Assembly (NCBI GenBank): GCA_946479515.1
Contig: CAMLGF010000023.1
Span: forward strand, 1 to 48,701
Direction: 5' to 3'
Origin: an uncultured Pseudomonadota bacterium
GTDB taxonomy: Bacteria > Pseudomonadota > Gammaproteobacteria > Steroidobacterales > Steroidobacteraceae
Length of the DNA stretch: 48,701 nucleotides
Below the pieces are notes generated by a model, which saw nothing but the letters and a program-made list of their open reading frames with translations, had not been told where the DNA came from and ran no database searches. The translations under genes and the position numbers were made by a program. Numbering within the stretch: position 1 is the stretch's first letter; the number at the start of each line of letters is the position of its first letter. Below are positions 27,973 to 38,783 of this stretch, piece by piece.

Positions 27973-28524
27973 TCAGCGCAGCCCGAGGTCCTTGTAATAC
28001 ACCACCGTGTCGCAGGGCTTGCCGTCCGGCAGCAGCGCGTAGCGGGGAATGGAGCCCACGCGTTGCCAGCCCCCGCGCTCATATAGACGCTCCGCCTCGG
28101 CGCTTGCCGTGTCCAGTACCAGCAAGGTGCGGCCGGCGGCGAGCGCCGCGCGTTCGGCGGCCGCGAGCAGCGCAGCGCCCAGACCCGCGCGGCGGGCACG
28201 GCGATGCACCAGCATCTTGGCCACGTCGGCACGGTGCGGTTGATTTTCCTGCGGCGCCCAGATGGCCTGCGCCGTGCCGACGATGCGGCCGTCGCCATCC
28301 GCGGCGACGATTACCGCGCGGTCGGCGCGCGCCAGGCCGTCGGCCACGCTGCGCCAGAATCGCTCGGCATTGGCGCGGGTCAACGGCCACATGAAATTCA
28401 CCGACGCCCCGCCCGCAACGCAATCCAGGAGCACGTCGCACAGCCCGTCGAGCTCGCGCTCGCCGATGCGCTCGAGTTCGCGAACTCGATAGCCGCTCGC
28501 GGCCGCGGGGTCAGGGGCTGCCAC
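27973..28524 (-). CDS. GNAT-family N-acetyltransferase
   Basis: 183 residues if read from a GTG at 28524; the frame is open to 28644 inside the upstream gene, and no better start is visible. The Shine-Dalgarno at this GTG is poor, so the start is uncertain. The acetyl-CoA motif A is RRARRAGLGAALLAAAERA, followed by LLVLDTASAEAERLYERGGW, a typical GNAT finish. GNAT enzymes acetylate amines on small molecules or proteins. It overlaps the end of the metallo-beta-lactamase gene by 14 bases, so the two are likely co-translated. Substrate unknown. Confidence 0.82.
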   Translation of the reverse strand: MAAPDPAAASGYRVRELERIGERELDGLCDVLLDCVAGGASVNFMWPLTRANAERFWRSVADGLARADRAVIVAADGDGRIVGTAQAIWAPQENQPHRADVAKMLVHRRARRAGLGAALLAAAERAALAAGRTLLVLDTASAEAERLYERGGWQRVGSIPRYALLPDGKPCDTVVYYKDLGLR

Positions 28525-29377
28525 GTTCTTCGGCGATGCGCACGCGCAGGCGCTGGCGGGCGCCCGCGGCGTAGTCGCGGCAGGCGTTCGCGTCCAGGAA
28601 CGGATTGGTCTTGGGCTTGGCCTGCAGCGCCGCGAGCTTGGCATCCATTCCGATCAACACCGGATGCGGCGCGAGCAGCAGGTCGCAGGGCAGTTTCTCC
28701 ACCACGCCGATCGAGTTTTCGAACTGCGCCTCGCGCGAACCCTCGGAGAAGCGGAACCCCGGCGCCGACACCGAATTCAGGCTGTCCGCGTACACGATGT
28801 CGATGCAATGCCCGCCTTCGCAGGAACGCCAGGTCCAAGTGGTGCCCCCGGGGGTGTGGCCCGGCGTGAAGTGCGCGGTGATTGCCAATGCGCCCACGCG
28901 TAGCGTCTCGCCATCGGCGACCGCGCGCACCTTCGGCACCGGGCCATAGTCGTTCTGGTCAGGGCCGAAGGCGAATTGCGGATCGTCGGGCATGGGACCG
29001 CCGTGTTCCAGCGCAAGCTTGCTCGCTGGGCTCGCCGCCACGGCGGCGCCGCTGACGCGCTGCAGGGCGGCAATGCCGCCCGCGTGGTCGTAATGCGTGT
29101 GGGAATTCAGGATGAGTTTGACGTCTTCCAGGCGAAACCCCAGCTGCGTGATGTTCGCCGCGATCAATGGAGCGGATTGCGGCAGCCCGCCGTCGACGAG
29201 GATGTGGCCTTCCTTCGACGTGATGAGGATCGCGCCGAGTCCGGCGGTACCCACGTACCAGGTGTCACCGTGCACGTGAAAGGGCGCGAGTGGCTGATTC
29301 CACTCGGTACAGGCGTCGCAGACATGCGGTGGGTCGGCCACCAGTTGCGCCAGCGCGAAGATCAAGGTGGAAAACAT
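28511..29377 (-). CDS. Subclass B3 metallo-beta-lactamase
   Basis: 288 residues. A short hydrophobic N-terminus (MFSTLIFALAQLVA) suggests Sec export, though it lacks a basic residue. The zinc ligands of subclass B3 are all present: H93, H95, D97 and H98 in NSHTHYDH, H174 in TPGHTPGG and H238 in LAPHPV. B3-typical stretches surround them (YVGTAGLGAILITS, IAANITQLGFRLEDVKLILN, VYADSLNSVSAPGFRF). Family members hydrolyse penicillins, cephalosporins and carbapenems, but many environmental homologues are chromosomal with unknown natural roles. It is the first gene of the minus-strand run, and nothing mobile is next to it. Confidence 0.9.
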   Translation of the reverse strand: MFSTLIFALAQLVADPPHVCDACTEWNQPLAPFHVHGDTWYVGTAGLGAILITSKEGHILVDGGLPQSAPLIAANITQLGFRLEDVKLILNSHTHYDHAGGIAALQRVSGAAVAASPASKLALEHGGPMPDDPQFAFGPDQNDYGPVPKVRAVADGETLRVGALAITAHFTPGHTPGGTTWTWRSCEGGHCIDIVYADSLNSVSAPGFRFSEGSREAQFENSIGVVEKLPCDLLLAPHPVLIGMDAKLAALQAKPKTNPFLDANACRDYAAGARQRLRVRIAEERGSP

Positions 29378-29563
29378 CAGGTTGTCCCTCTGCAGTTGTG
29401 GTGCAAATGCGATTCGTCGGCGTGCAGCAACGCCTGCGCGGCGCGTGTAAGACCTTCCCCTATCCTATGCCGGTCCCGGGATCGCGCGCGAGAGTGATGC
29501 AGGTCGAAAAAAGTCTTTGCCAACATTGGTCAAAGCGATTGAATCGTATAGGCTTACGCGCCT

Positions 29564-30685
29564 ATGCCGACCACCCAGACCCCGACCGAGATCGTCGCTC
29601 CCTCCGTCCCCACCGACTCCCGGCGCGTGGACGCGCGCAAGACCGTGCGCGTCGCGATGCAAGAATATCTGCGCCGCGATTCCGTCCTGCCGTTGCTGCG
29701 GCTGGTGCTCGACCTGGCATTCCTGCTCGCGGCCATCATCGGTGCCTGCGCCTTCGAAGCCTGGTGGGCCAAGGCGCTCATGGTCATCCCGGGTTCGATC
29801 GCGATTGCACGCCTGTTCGTCATCGGCCACGACGCCTGTCATGGCAGCTACACGAAGTACAACTGGCTGAACAAGATCATCGGGCGCATCGCCTTCCTGC
29901 CGTCGCTCACGCCGTTCTCGCTCTGGGACGTCGGCCACAACGTCGCTCATCACGGCTTCACGAACCTCAAGGGACGCGACCAGGTCTGGGTGCCGCTGTC
30001 GGCCGAGGAATATGCCGCGGCCTCGAAGACCCGCCGCGCGCTCGAGCGCATCTATCGCTCGGGGTTCGGCCAGGGTCTCTACTACCTCATCGAGATGTGG
30101 TGGAAGAAACTCATCCTGCCCACCCGCAAACACGTGGGCGTGCGCCGCGCCATCTTCATCTGGGACAACATCCTGGTGCTCGGCGTCGGCGCCGCGTGGA
30201 TCGCGGCGCTGGTGCTCTGGGCCGTCTACGACAACCACTCGATCACCTGGACCCTGCTGGGCGGCTTCGTCCTGCCGTTCCTGGCGTTCAACTGCATCAT
30301 GGGTTTCGTCATCTATGTGCAGCACACGCACCCGGACGTGGCCTGGTTCGACAAGCGCGACGAATGGCAGAAGCGCCTGGGCTTCATCACCACGACGATC
30401 AACGTCGTCGTTCCCAAGAGCATGGGCCGCATCCTGCACGACATCCTCGAGCATGGCGCGCACCACGTGAACACCGGCGTGCCCCTCTACCGGTTGCGCG
30501 CCGCGCAGGCCGCGCTCAAGAACGCCGTCCCGCAGCTGGCTCGCGTGTACGTGCTCAGCTGGAAGCGCTATTGGGCGACGGTGCGCACCTGCAAGCTGTA
30601 CGACTACGCCAATCACCGCTGGATGGACTTCAAGGGCCGGGTCACCGCGGCACCGGTATTTCCCGACGCGATGACGGCTGGCTGA
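29564..30685 (+). CDS. Membrane fatty acid desaturase
   Basis: 373 residues with several hydrophobic segments in the inner membrane. Three histidine boxes for the di-iron centre are present: HDACH (in IGHDACHGSY), HNVAHH (in GHNVAHHGFTN) and HGAHH (in EHGAHHVNTGVP). The order and spacing fit acyl-lipid or acyl-CoA desaturases of the DesA/delta-12 type, which introduce a double bond using O2 and reduced ferredoxin or similar. Regiospecificity cannot be read from sequence. It starts 186 bases from the divergent beta-lactamase gene; a -10-like TATAGG at 29547-29552 lies close to the start. Confidence 0.88.
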   Translation: MPTTQTPTEIVAPSVPTDSRRVDARKTVRVAMQEYLRRDSVLPLLRLVLDLAFLLAAIIGACAFEAWWAKALMVIPGSIAIARLFVIGHDACHGSYTKYNWLNKIIGRIAFLPSLTPFSLWDVGHNVAHHGFTNLKGRDQVWVPLSAEEYAAASKTRRALERIYRSGFGQGLYYLIEMWWKKLILPTRKHVGVRRAIFIWDNILVLGVGAAWIAALVLWAVYDNHSITWTLLGGFVLPFLAFNCIMGFVIYVQHTHPDVAWFDKRDEWQKRLGFITTTINVVVPKSMGRILHDILEHGAHHVNTGVPLYRLRAAQAALKNAVPQLARVYVLSWKRYWATVRTCKLYDYANHRWMDFKGRVTAAPVFPDAMTAG

Positions 30686-30736
30686 GCGCCGGCCGGTGGT
30701 TTGATCGAGCCGGGAGCTTCGTGCTCAACTCGCGCG

Positions 30737-32524
30737 ATGCGAGCGTTCACGCACCTGGTGATCGTCCCGGTTCTCGCCGGCATCCTGTCCGCCGCGGCGC
30801 CGGCGGCTGACAAACCCACCGGTCCCGACGAGGCCGACCCGCGCAACTGGCCTGCGTACGGTCGCGTGGCCACCGAGAGCCACTTCAGCCCGCTGGCCGG
30901 AATCAATCGCACCACGGTGTCCCGCCTCAGGCTGGCCTGGACGCGGGACCTGGATGTCACCGCCGCGAACTCCACCCCGCTGGCAGTCGACGGCGTGCTG
31001 TACGTGGCGGCCGGCTACAGCATCGTGCAAGCCGTCGATGGCAGGTCCGGCAAACTACTCTGGCGGTACGACCCCGGCGTCACGGCCATCGCCGGTCGCA
31101 AGCTGCGCAGCGGCGCGGGCGTACGCGGGCTGGCCTACGCGCAGGGACGACTGTTCGTCGGCACCCACGATGGGCGCCTGATCGCCATCGATGCCAGGAA
31201 GGGCACAGTGGTATGGGGCACGCAGGTGCTGGACAAGGACGACTTCACCTTCATCTCCGGTGCACCGCGGGTGTTGAACGACCGGGTGGTGATCGGCTTC
31301 GGTGACTCGCATGCCGGCTTCGGCGCGGTCGCGGCATATTCCGCGCTCGATGGCACATTCCTCTGGCGCTGGCAGACCGAGGGTGGTGGCGGCGCCATCT
31401 GGAACGCCATCACCGCCGACGAGGTGAACAACCGCTTCTATGTCGGAACCGGCAATGCGCGCGGCGACGTCGCCAATCCCCAGGCGTGCTCGGTGGTGGC
31501 GCTCATGGGCCCCAGCGGCAAACAACTCTGGCGATACGATGAGGCCCCCGAGGATGGCGCCGACGCGCGCAGGAGCTGCGACAGCTCCCTGGATCTCACG
31601 CTGGCCACGGTCGCGGTGAACGGCGCACCGAGACCTGTGCTGCTGCATGCGCCGCGCGACGGCAGACTGCACGTCATCGACGCGGATTCGGGTACGCCGA
31701 TCTCGGTGCGCAACCTCGGTGAGGGCACGCACAATCACTTCGCGCAGGCATTCAGCCCGAGGACCGGCTGGTTGTATCTGCCCCTCACGCACCTTCCCGG
31801 CACGCTTGCGGCCGATACTCCCGCCGATGCCGGCAGGAGCTATCTACTCGCCTGGGATCCGGCGCAACAGCGTGCGCAATGGGCCATACCCACGCCCGGC
31901 GCCTACAGCGGCGGCGTGCTGGCGACCGCCGGCGACCTCGTGTTCCAGGGCCAGGCCGACGGCTATCTGGTTGCGTACGGCGCGAGCGACGGCCGCAAGG
32001 CGTGGGCGTATTTCGCGGCGGTTCCGCCGCTCGCCGCGGCCATCAGCTATGGCATCGGCAAGGAACAATACATCGCGGTGCTTGCCGGTCCGCCGAGCGG
32101 ACAGGCTGCCAGCCTCGGCGCCATCTCGGCTCAGTTCGGTTGGGATTTCCGCCAGCACCCGCGGCGGCTCATGGCATTTGCGCTCGACGGTGCGGCCGAA
32201 TTGCCGCCAACGCCTGGGCCGAGCGTGGCCCAGCCGGTCGACGTGCCCGAGTTCGCTCTGGACGCCGCGCTGGTCGCGGACGGCGAGCGGCTGTATGCGC
32301 AATGCCAGTGGTGCCATGGCAGGGGGGCGATCGCCGGCGGTGGAGCTCCGGACCTGCGCGCCTCGGCCGTGCCCTTGAATCCAGCGGCCTTTGCAGCCGC
32401 GGTGCGCGGCGGCAATGAAGGTCGGGGCATGCCGAAGTTCGCCGAGCTGTCCGACCGTGATCTCACGGCGCTGCGGCATTACTTCCGGGCGCGGGCGCAT
32501 GCGGCCGCTGCCAGGCGACCGTAA
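30737..32524 (+). CDS. PQQ-dehydrogenase-like beta-propeller with C-terminal cytochrome c
   Basis: 595 residues from ATG 30737 (MRAFTHLVIVPVLAGILSAA signal). Repeated propeller blades show the tryptophan-docking pattern (SGKLLWRYD, KGTVVWGTQ, DGTFLWRWQ, SGKQLWRYD). The C-terminal domain has one heme site C523-Q-W-C526-H527, and Met in GRGMPKFAEL is a plausible sixth ligand. It resembles quinohemoprotein alcohol dehydrogenases but is about 80-100 residues shorter, and lacks the vicinal Cys pair. The catalytic WDYD region appears as RRSCDSSLDLT, keeping only one of the two acids. It may oxidise an unusual alcohol or sugar in the periplasm, or be a diverged member. Confidence 0.75.
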   Translation: MRAFTHLVIVPVLAGILSAAAPAADKPTGPDEADPRNWPAYGRVATESHFSPLAGINRTTVSRLRLAWTRDLDVTAANSTPLAVDGVLYVAAGYSIVQAVDGRSGKLLWRYDPGVTAIAGRKLRSGAGVRGLAYAQGRLFVGTHDGRLIAIDARKGTVVWGTQVLDKDDFTFISGAPRVLNDRVVIGFGDSHAGFGAVAAYSALDGTFLWRWQTEGGGGAIWNAITADEVNNRFYVGTGNARGDVANPQACSVVALMGPSGKQLWRYDEAPEDGADARRSCDSSLDLTLATVAVNGAPRPVLLHAPRDGRLHVIDADSGTPISVRNLGEGTHNHFAQAFSPRTGWLYLPLTHLPGTLAADTPADAGRSYLLAWDPAQQRAQWAIPTPGAYSGGVLATAGDLVFQGQADGYLVAYGASDGRKAWAYFAAVPPLAAAISYGIGKEQYIAVLAGPPSGQAASLGAISAQFGWDFRQHPRRLMAFALDGAAELPPTPGPSVAQPVDVPEFALDAALVADGERLYAQCQWCHGRGAIAGGGAPDLRASAVPLNPAAFAAAVRGGNEGRGMPKFAELSDRDLTALRHYFRARAHAAAARRP

Positions 32525-32672
32525 ATTCAATGAGATCAATAATGTGCGCTGAGAATATGAATGAGAACCTGAAGCACATCGTAGGGGAATGCGCTGACAA
32601 GCAAGCAGGCCCTGATTCGCGTATCTTTGCGCCCCCGATCAAGGGGTTGTCATCGAAAGGTTTCACCGGGGC

Positions 32673-33629
32673 ATGCCGGGAAAAAAGAGCGCTCTCATCT
32701 GTGGATCCGTCGCGTACGACACCATCATGGTGTTCCCGGACCGATTCAAGGCCCACATCCTTCCCGATAAGCTGCATATGTTGAATGTGGCGTTCCTGGT
32801 GCCGCAGATGCGCCGCGAGTTCGGCGGCTGCGCGGGGAACATTGCCTACAACCTCAAGCTGTTGGGCGAGACCGGTTATCCCATGGGCGGCATCGGCTCG
32901 GACTTCGGTCCGTATTCGCAGTGGATGCAGAAGCTCGGCCTGTCCGAGAAATATCTCATCAGGATTCCCGATGAGCATTGCGCCCAGGCCTTCATCACCA
33001 CGGATCTCGACGACAACCAGATCACCGCGTTTCATCCCGGCGCGATGAACCACTCCTGGAAGATCGAGGTGCCGGCGAACGATGGCATCGCCCTCGGCGT
33101 GATCGCGCCGGACAGCCGCGAAGGCATGCTGCAGCACGCCGAGCAGTTCAAGGCGGCGGGCATTCCATTCATCTTCGATCCCGGCCAGGCGATGCCGCTG
33201 TTCTCGGGCGAGGACTTCAAGCGGTTCATCGCCATGGCCGATTGGGTGGCGGTCAACGACTATGAGTGGGCCCTGTTGCAGGAGCGCACCGGCTGGAACG
33301 TTGCCGACGTGGCCCGACAGGTCAAGGCCCTGATCATCACGCGCGGCGCCGAGGGCTCCGTCATCCACGCCGACGGCGAGGAGTACCGGGTTCCCTGCGC
33401 CCGGGCGACGTCGGTGCTCGACCCCACGGGTTGCGGCGACGCCTACCGCGCCGGCCTGATTCACGGCATCCTCAACGGCCTGGATTGGCAGACCACGGGG
33501 CAGATCGCATCACTCATGGGCGCCATCAAGATCGCGGTGCGCGGCACGCAGAATCACAGTTTCACGTTCCAGGAGTTCGCCGATCAGTATGCCGCCGCCT
33601 TCGGTGAGCGCCTGAAGGCGGCGAGCTGA
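32673..33629 (+). CDS. PfkB-family kinase, probable adenosine kinase
   Basis: 318 residues. The PfkB fold is shown by the N-terminal [17 protein letters not shown], the glycine-rich [16 protein letters not shown] and the C-terminal signature [18 protein letters not shown], with Asp as catalytic base (GCGD rather than the usual GAGD). Its place directly before metK and ahcY favours adenosine kinase, which removes the adenosine made by SAH hydrolysis and so pulls that reversible reaction forward; a sugar kinase is the alternative. Start ATG 32673. The 148-base gap upstream is more AT-rich than its surroundings, but I see no certain promoter in it. Confidence 0.82.
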   Translation: MPGKKSALICGSVAYDTIMVFPDRFKAHILPDKLHMLNVAFLVPQMRREFGGCAGNIAYNLKLLGETGYPMGGIGSDFGPYSQWMQKLGLSEKYLIRIPDEHCAQAFITTDLDDNQITAFHPGAMNHSWKIEVPANDGIALGVIAPDSREGMLQHAEQFKAAGIPFIFDPGQAMPLFSGEDFKRFIAMADWVAVNDYEWALLQERTGWNVADVARQVKALIITRGAEGSVIHADGEEYRVPCARATSVLDPTGCGDAYRAGLIHGILNGLDWQTTGQIASLMGAIKIAVRGTQNHSFTFQEFADQYAAAFGERLKAAS

Positions 33630-33657
33630 TCCCAGTTTCGTCAGGTACGAGGTAACG

Positions 33658-34833
<1,176 letters not shown>

Positions 34834-34867
34834 CCGCACGGGAACGGCCCCGTTTCCAAAGCCGGTT

Positions 34868-34937
34868 GTTCGAGGAGCGCTGCAGCGGATTGAGACCGCG
34901 AGGCTCGAACCACCGGCGATCGATTCCAACGGCGCTC
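34868..34937 (+). promoter_or_regulatory. S-adenosylhomocysteine (SAH) riboswitch upstream of ahcY
   Basis: The sequence matches the ahcY-linked SAH aptamer: CGAGGAGCGCTGCAGC, AGGCTCG, then AACGGCGCTC. The expected helices can be traced: P1 34868-34874 (GTTCGAG) with 34904-34910 (CTCGAAC); P2 34885-34888 (GCGG) with 34896-34899 (CCGC); and the pseudoknot 34875-34880 (GAGCGC) with 34932-34937 (GCGCTC). SAH binding is known to raise ahcY expression in this class, removing the toxic by-product of methylation. It sits in the 133-base gap between metK and ahcY. Confidence 0.93.
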
Positions 34938-34960
34938 TCTAACTGGAACTCACTAGAGAG
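34935..34960 (+). promoter_or_regulatory. Alternative hairpin masking the ahcY Shine-Dalgarno
   Basis: CTCTCT (34935-34940) can pair with AGAGAG (34955-34960), which is most of the ahcY ribosome-binding site (AGAGAGG, 34955-34961, six bases before ATG 34967). The left arm overlaps the 3' strand of the riboswitch pseudoknot at 34935-34937, so both pairings cannot exist together. SAH-bound pseudoknot should free the ribosome-binding site and switch translation on. Confidence 0.8.
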
Positions 34961-34966
34961 GTTCAT

Positions 34967-36385
<1,419 letters not shown>

Positions 36386-36407
36386 TCGATTCGCCGAGCA
36401 GAAATAG

Positions 36408-36450
36408 GGCCCCGCCAGGCGCGAACTGCGTGGCGGGGCCTTTGCTTTTT
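36408..36450 (+). terminator. Rho-independent terminator after ahcY
   Basis: A perfect 10-bp stem, GGCCCCGCCA (36408-36417) with TGGCGGGGCC (36431-36440), encloses a 13-base loop and is followed by TTTGCTTTTT (36441-36450). It starts 22 bases after the ahcY stop and separates the methyl-cycle genes from folD. It is the clearest terminator in the window. Confidence 0.93.
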
Positions 36451-36497
36451 CGCAATAATCCGCGCCCCCATACGCCCGGCCTGGAGTTTCACGCACC

Positions 36498-37379
36498 GTG
36501 ACAGCCAACATTCTCGACGGCAAGGCCGTCGCGGCGAAGCAGCGACAGAGATCGGCCCTTCGCGCCGCCGAATTCAAGGCGCGGGTCGGCCGGCCGCCTG
36601 GCCTCGCGGTCATCAAGGTGGGTGACGATCCCGCTTCGGCGGTGTACGTGCGCAACAAGCGCAAGGCCTGCGAGGAGTGCGGCATCGCCTCCTTCGCGCA
36701 CGATCTGCCTGCCACCACGTCGCGCGAACACTTGCTGGCGCTGGTCGAGCGGCTGAACCGTGACGAGGCGGTCGACGGCATCCTGCTGCAGTTGCCGCTG
36801 CCCAAAGGCCTGGACAGCACCGAGATCATGGACACCATCGACCCCGCCAAGGATGTCGACGGGTTTCATCCGACCAATACGGGACTGCTGGCGCAGAAGC
36901 GGCCGGGTCTGCGGCCCTGCACGCCATGGGGCGTCATCAAGCTGGCAGAGGAATACGGGCTGGCGCTCACGGGACTGCGTGCCTGCGTCGTGGGTGCGTC
37001 CAACATCGTGGGGCGTCCCATGGCGCTCGAGCTGTTGCTGGCCCGTGCCACCGTGACCATCTGCCACACGGGTACGCGCGATCTGCGCGCCGAGGTGGAG
37101 CGCGCCGAATTCCTGGTCACGGCCGTGGGCAAGGCGGGCTTCGTGCCGGGAGACTGGGTGCGCGAAGGCGCCATCGTCATGGACGTGGGCATGAACCGCG
37201 GCGCCGACGGCAAGCTGTGCGGTGACGTGGATTTTGCCGCGGCGGCACAACGCGCCGCCTGGATCACGCCCGTGCCCGGTGGCGTGGGGCCCATGACGAT
37301 CGCGATGCTGCTGTCGAACACCGTGGATGCGGCGTTGGCGCGCAGCGGCGGCGCGCGCGTGAGGGCAAGCGGCGGCTGA
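36498..37379 (+). CDS. folD: Bifunctional methylene-THF dehydrogenase / methenyl-THF cyclohydrolase
   Basis: 293 residues from GTG 36498. FolD interconverts 5,10-methylene-, 5,10-methenyl- and 10-formyl-THF with NADP+. Key parts: the catalytic Tyr and Lys in [10 protein letters not shown], the Gln in GILLQLPLP, the Asp in [10 protein letters not shown], the nucleotide-binding [17 protein letters not shown] and the C-terminal [16 protein letters not shown]. It follows the ahcY terminator and precedes fdhD by 71 bases. Together with formate dehydrogenase and methylene-THF reductase downstream it covers several oxidation steps of folate-bound C1 units. Confidence 0.97.
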   Translation: MTANILDGKAVAAKQRQRSALRAAEFKARVGRPPGLAVIKVGDDPASAVYVRNKRKACEECGIASFAHDLPATTSREHLLALVERLNRDEAVDGILLQLPLPKGLDSTEIMDTIDPAKDVDGFHPTNTGLLAQKRPGLRPCTPWGVIKLAEEYGLALTGLRACVVGASNIVGRPMALELLLARATVTICHTGTRDLRAEVERAEFLVTAVGKAGFVPGDWVREGAIVMDVGMNRGADGKLCGDVDFAAAAQRAAWITPVPGGVGPMTIAMLLSNTVDAALARSGGARVRASGG

Positions 37380-37450
37380 TCGGCGATCCGGCGTCGCGCG
37401 CGCCGTCCCGGCAATCCTGCCCGCTCATCGCCGGGTGTAGACTCGGGCGC

Positions 37451-38326
37451 ATGAAAGGCCCGGCCACCCCTTCCAGCCCGGCTCACCGCCGCGTCGAGAT
37501 TGATGCCTTGCGCGATGCGGGCCATGTGCATCGTGGCGATGCGGTGGCGGTGGAGGAACCGCTCGAGATCCGCCTGTCACGCGCGGGCTCGGCGGCTCAC
37601 GGCGACGCCGGTCACTGCGTATCCATCACCATGCGCACGCCCGGCAATGATGCCGAGCTCGCGCTCGGCTTCCTGTACGGGGAGGGCATCCTGCGCGAAC
37701 CGCGCGACGTCGTCGATGCGCGCGCCTGTGGGCCGACCGGCAACGTGCTGCGGGTGACGGTTCGGGCGGACCTGCCGCTCGACGTGAAGCGTCTGGAGCG
37801 TAACTTCTATACCACCTCGAGTTGCGGCATCTGCGGCAAGGCGTCCATCGATGCGGTCACCGCTTCGTTGGGCATGCGCACAGTGAATGGCAATCTGCGC
37901 GTGCACGCGTCGGTGCTGCGTACCCTGCCGGACACGCTGCGCCAGTCGCAATCGGGATTCGCGCAGACCGGCGGCATGCATGCCGTCGGGCTCTTCGACC
38001 CGGAAGGCGAGCTGCTGGCGAGTTACGAAGACGTGGGCCGCCACAACGCGATGGACAAACTGGTCGGTGCCGCATTGCTGAGCGGCTCGCTGCCGTGGAG
38101 CGAGCGCATCGTCCTGCTCTCCGGCCGCGCCAGCTTCGAACTGATCCAGAAGGCGATGATGGCCGGCGCGCCGATGGTCGCCGCCATCGGCGCGCCTTCG
38201 ACCCTGGCGCTGGAGCTGGCGCATTCCGCCGGCATCACGCTCATCGCCTTCCTGCGCGACCAGGGTTTCAATGTGTACTGCCATCCCGAGAGAGTCCAGC
38301 CCAGCGAGTCCCGCCGTGAACAGTGA
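37451..38326 (+). CDS. fdhD: Formate dehydrogenase accessory sulfurtransferase FdhD
   Basis: 291 residues. FdhD transfers sulfur from the cysteine desulfurase IscS to the molybdenum bis-MGD cofactor, which is essential for formate dehydrogenase activity. The CxxC motif is in YTTSSCGICGKASIDAV, and other family stretches are SITMRTPGNDAELALGFLYG and the C-terminal GRASFELIQKAMMAGAP, LIAFLRDQGFNVYC. The downstream fdsG gene starts inside its last codons. It is the first gene of the fdhD-fdsGBAD set. Confidence 0.95.
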   Translation: MKGPATPSSPAHRRVEIDALRDAGHVHRGDAVAVEEPLEIRLSRAGSAAHGDAGHCVSITMRTPGNDAELALGFLYGEGILREPRDVVDARACGPTGNVLRVTVRADLPLDVKRLERNFYTTSSCGICGKASIDAVTASLGMRTVNGNLRVHASVLRTLPDTLRQSQSGFAQTGGMHAVGLFDPEGELLASYEDVGRHNAMDKLVGAALLSGSLPWSERIVLLSGRASFELIQKAMMAGAPMVAAIGAPSTLALELAHSAGITLIAFLRDQGFNVYCHPERVQPSESRREQ

Positions 38327-38783
38327 GGCGCGACGCAGCGTCGAGCGCGCGTTGCGCGAGCGGGGCTCGGAGCCGGGCCCGCTACTGGAAATCCTGCACG
38401 CCGTCCAGAATGAGCTGGGCCACGTGCCACCGGAATCGGTGCCATTGATTGCCGCCGGCCTGAACCTTTCACAGGCCGAAGTGCACGGCGTGATCTCCTT
38501 CTATCATCACTTCCGCGCCACACCCGCGGGACGCTGCGTGGTGCAGGTCTGCCGTGCCGAGGCCTGCCAGGCCATGAATGGTGAGGCACTGGCCGACGCG
38601 GCACGCCGCCGGTTGGGCATCGATTTCGGCGAGTCGCGCGCCGACGGCAGCGCCAGCCTCGAGGAAGTCTATTGCCTCGGCAATTGCGCCTGCGCTCCTT
38701 CGGTGGTCGTGAACGGGCGGCTGCAGGGCCGCTGCGTGCCGCGCGAGCTCACACGTCTCATCGATGCGGCCATGGGAACATGA
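38316..38783 (+). CDS. fdsG: NAD-dependent formate dehydrogenase gamma subunit (NuoE-like)
   Basis: 155 residues from GTG 38316, which overlaps fdhD by 11 bases; an in-frame ATG at 38271 would add 15 residues and lengthen the overlap, so I prefer the GTG. It is a thioredoxin-like [2Fe-2S] subunit related to NuoE. Cluster ligands are in VCRAEACQAMN (two Cys) and YCLGNCACAPS (CxxxC). It relays electrons between the catalytic subunit and the diaphorase subunit of soluble FDH. Its stop overlaps the next start (ATGA at 38780-38783). Confidence 0.92.
   Translation: MNSEARRSVERALRERGSEPGPLLEILHAVQNELGHVPPESVPLIAAGLNLSQAEVHGVISFYHHFRATPAGRCVVQVCRAEACQAMNGEALADAARRRLGIDFGESRADGSASLEEVYCLGNCACAPSVVVNGRLQGRCVPRELTRLIDAAMGT

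Noticed and set aside
32530..32784. Small open frame of 84 codons before and across the PfkB kinase start
   Set aside because: No ribosome site and no recognisable sequence; it overlaps the start of a well-supported gene in another frame.
38271..38783. Upstream ATG (38271) as fdsG start
   Set aside because: It would extend the overlap with fdhD to 56 bases and add residues (CTAIPRESSPASPA) that do not look like the family N-terminus.
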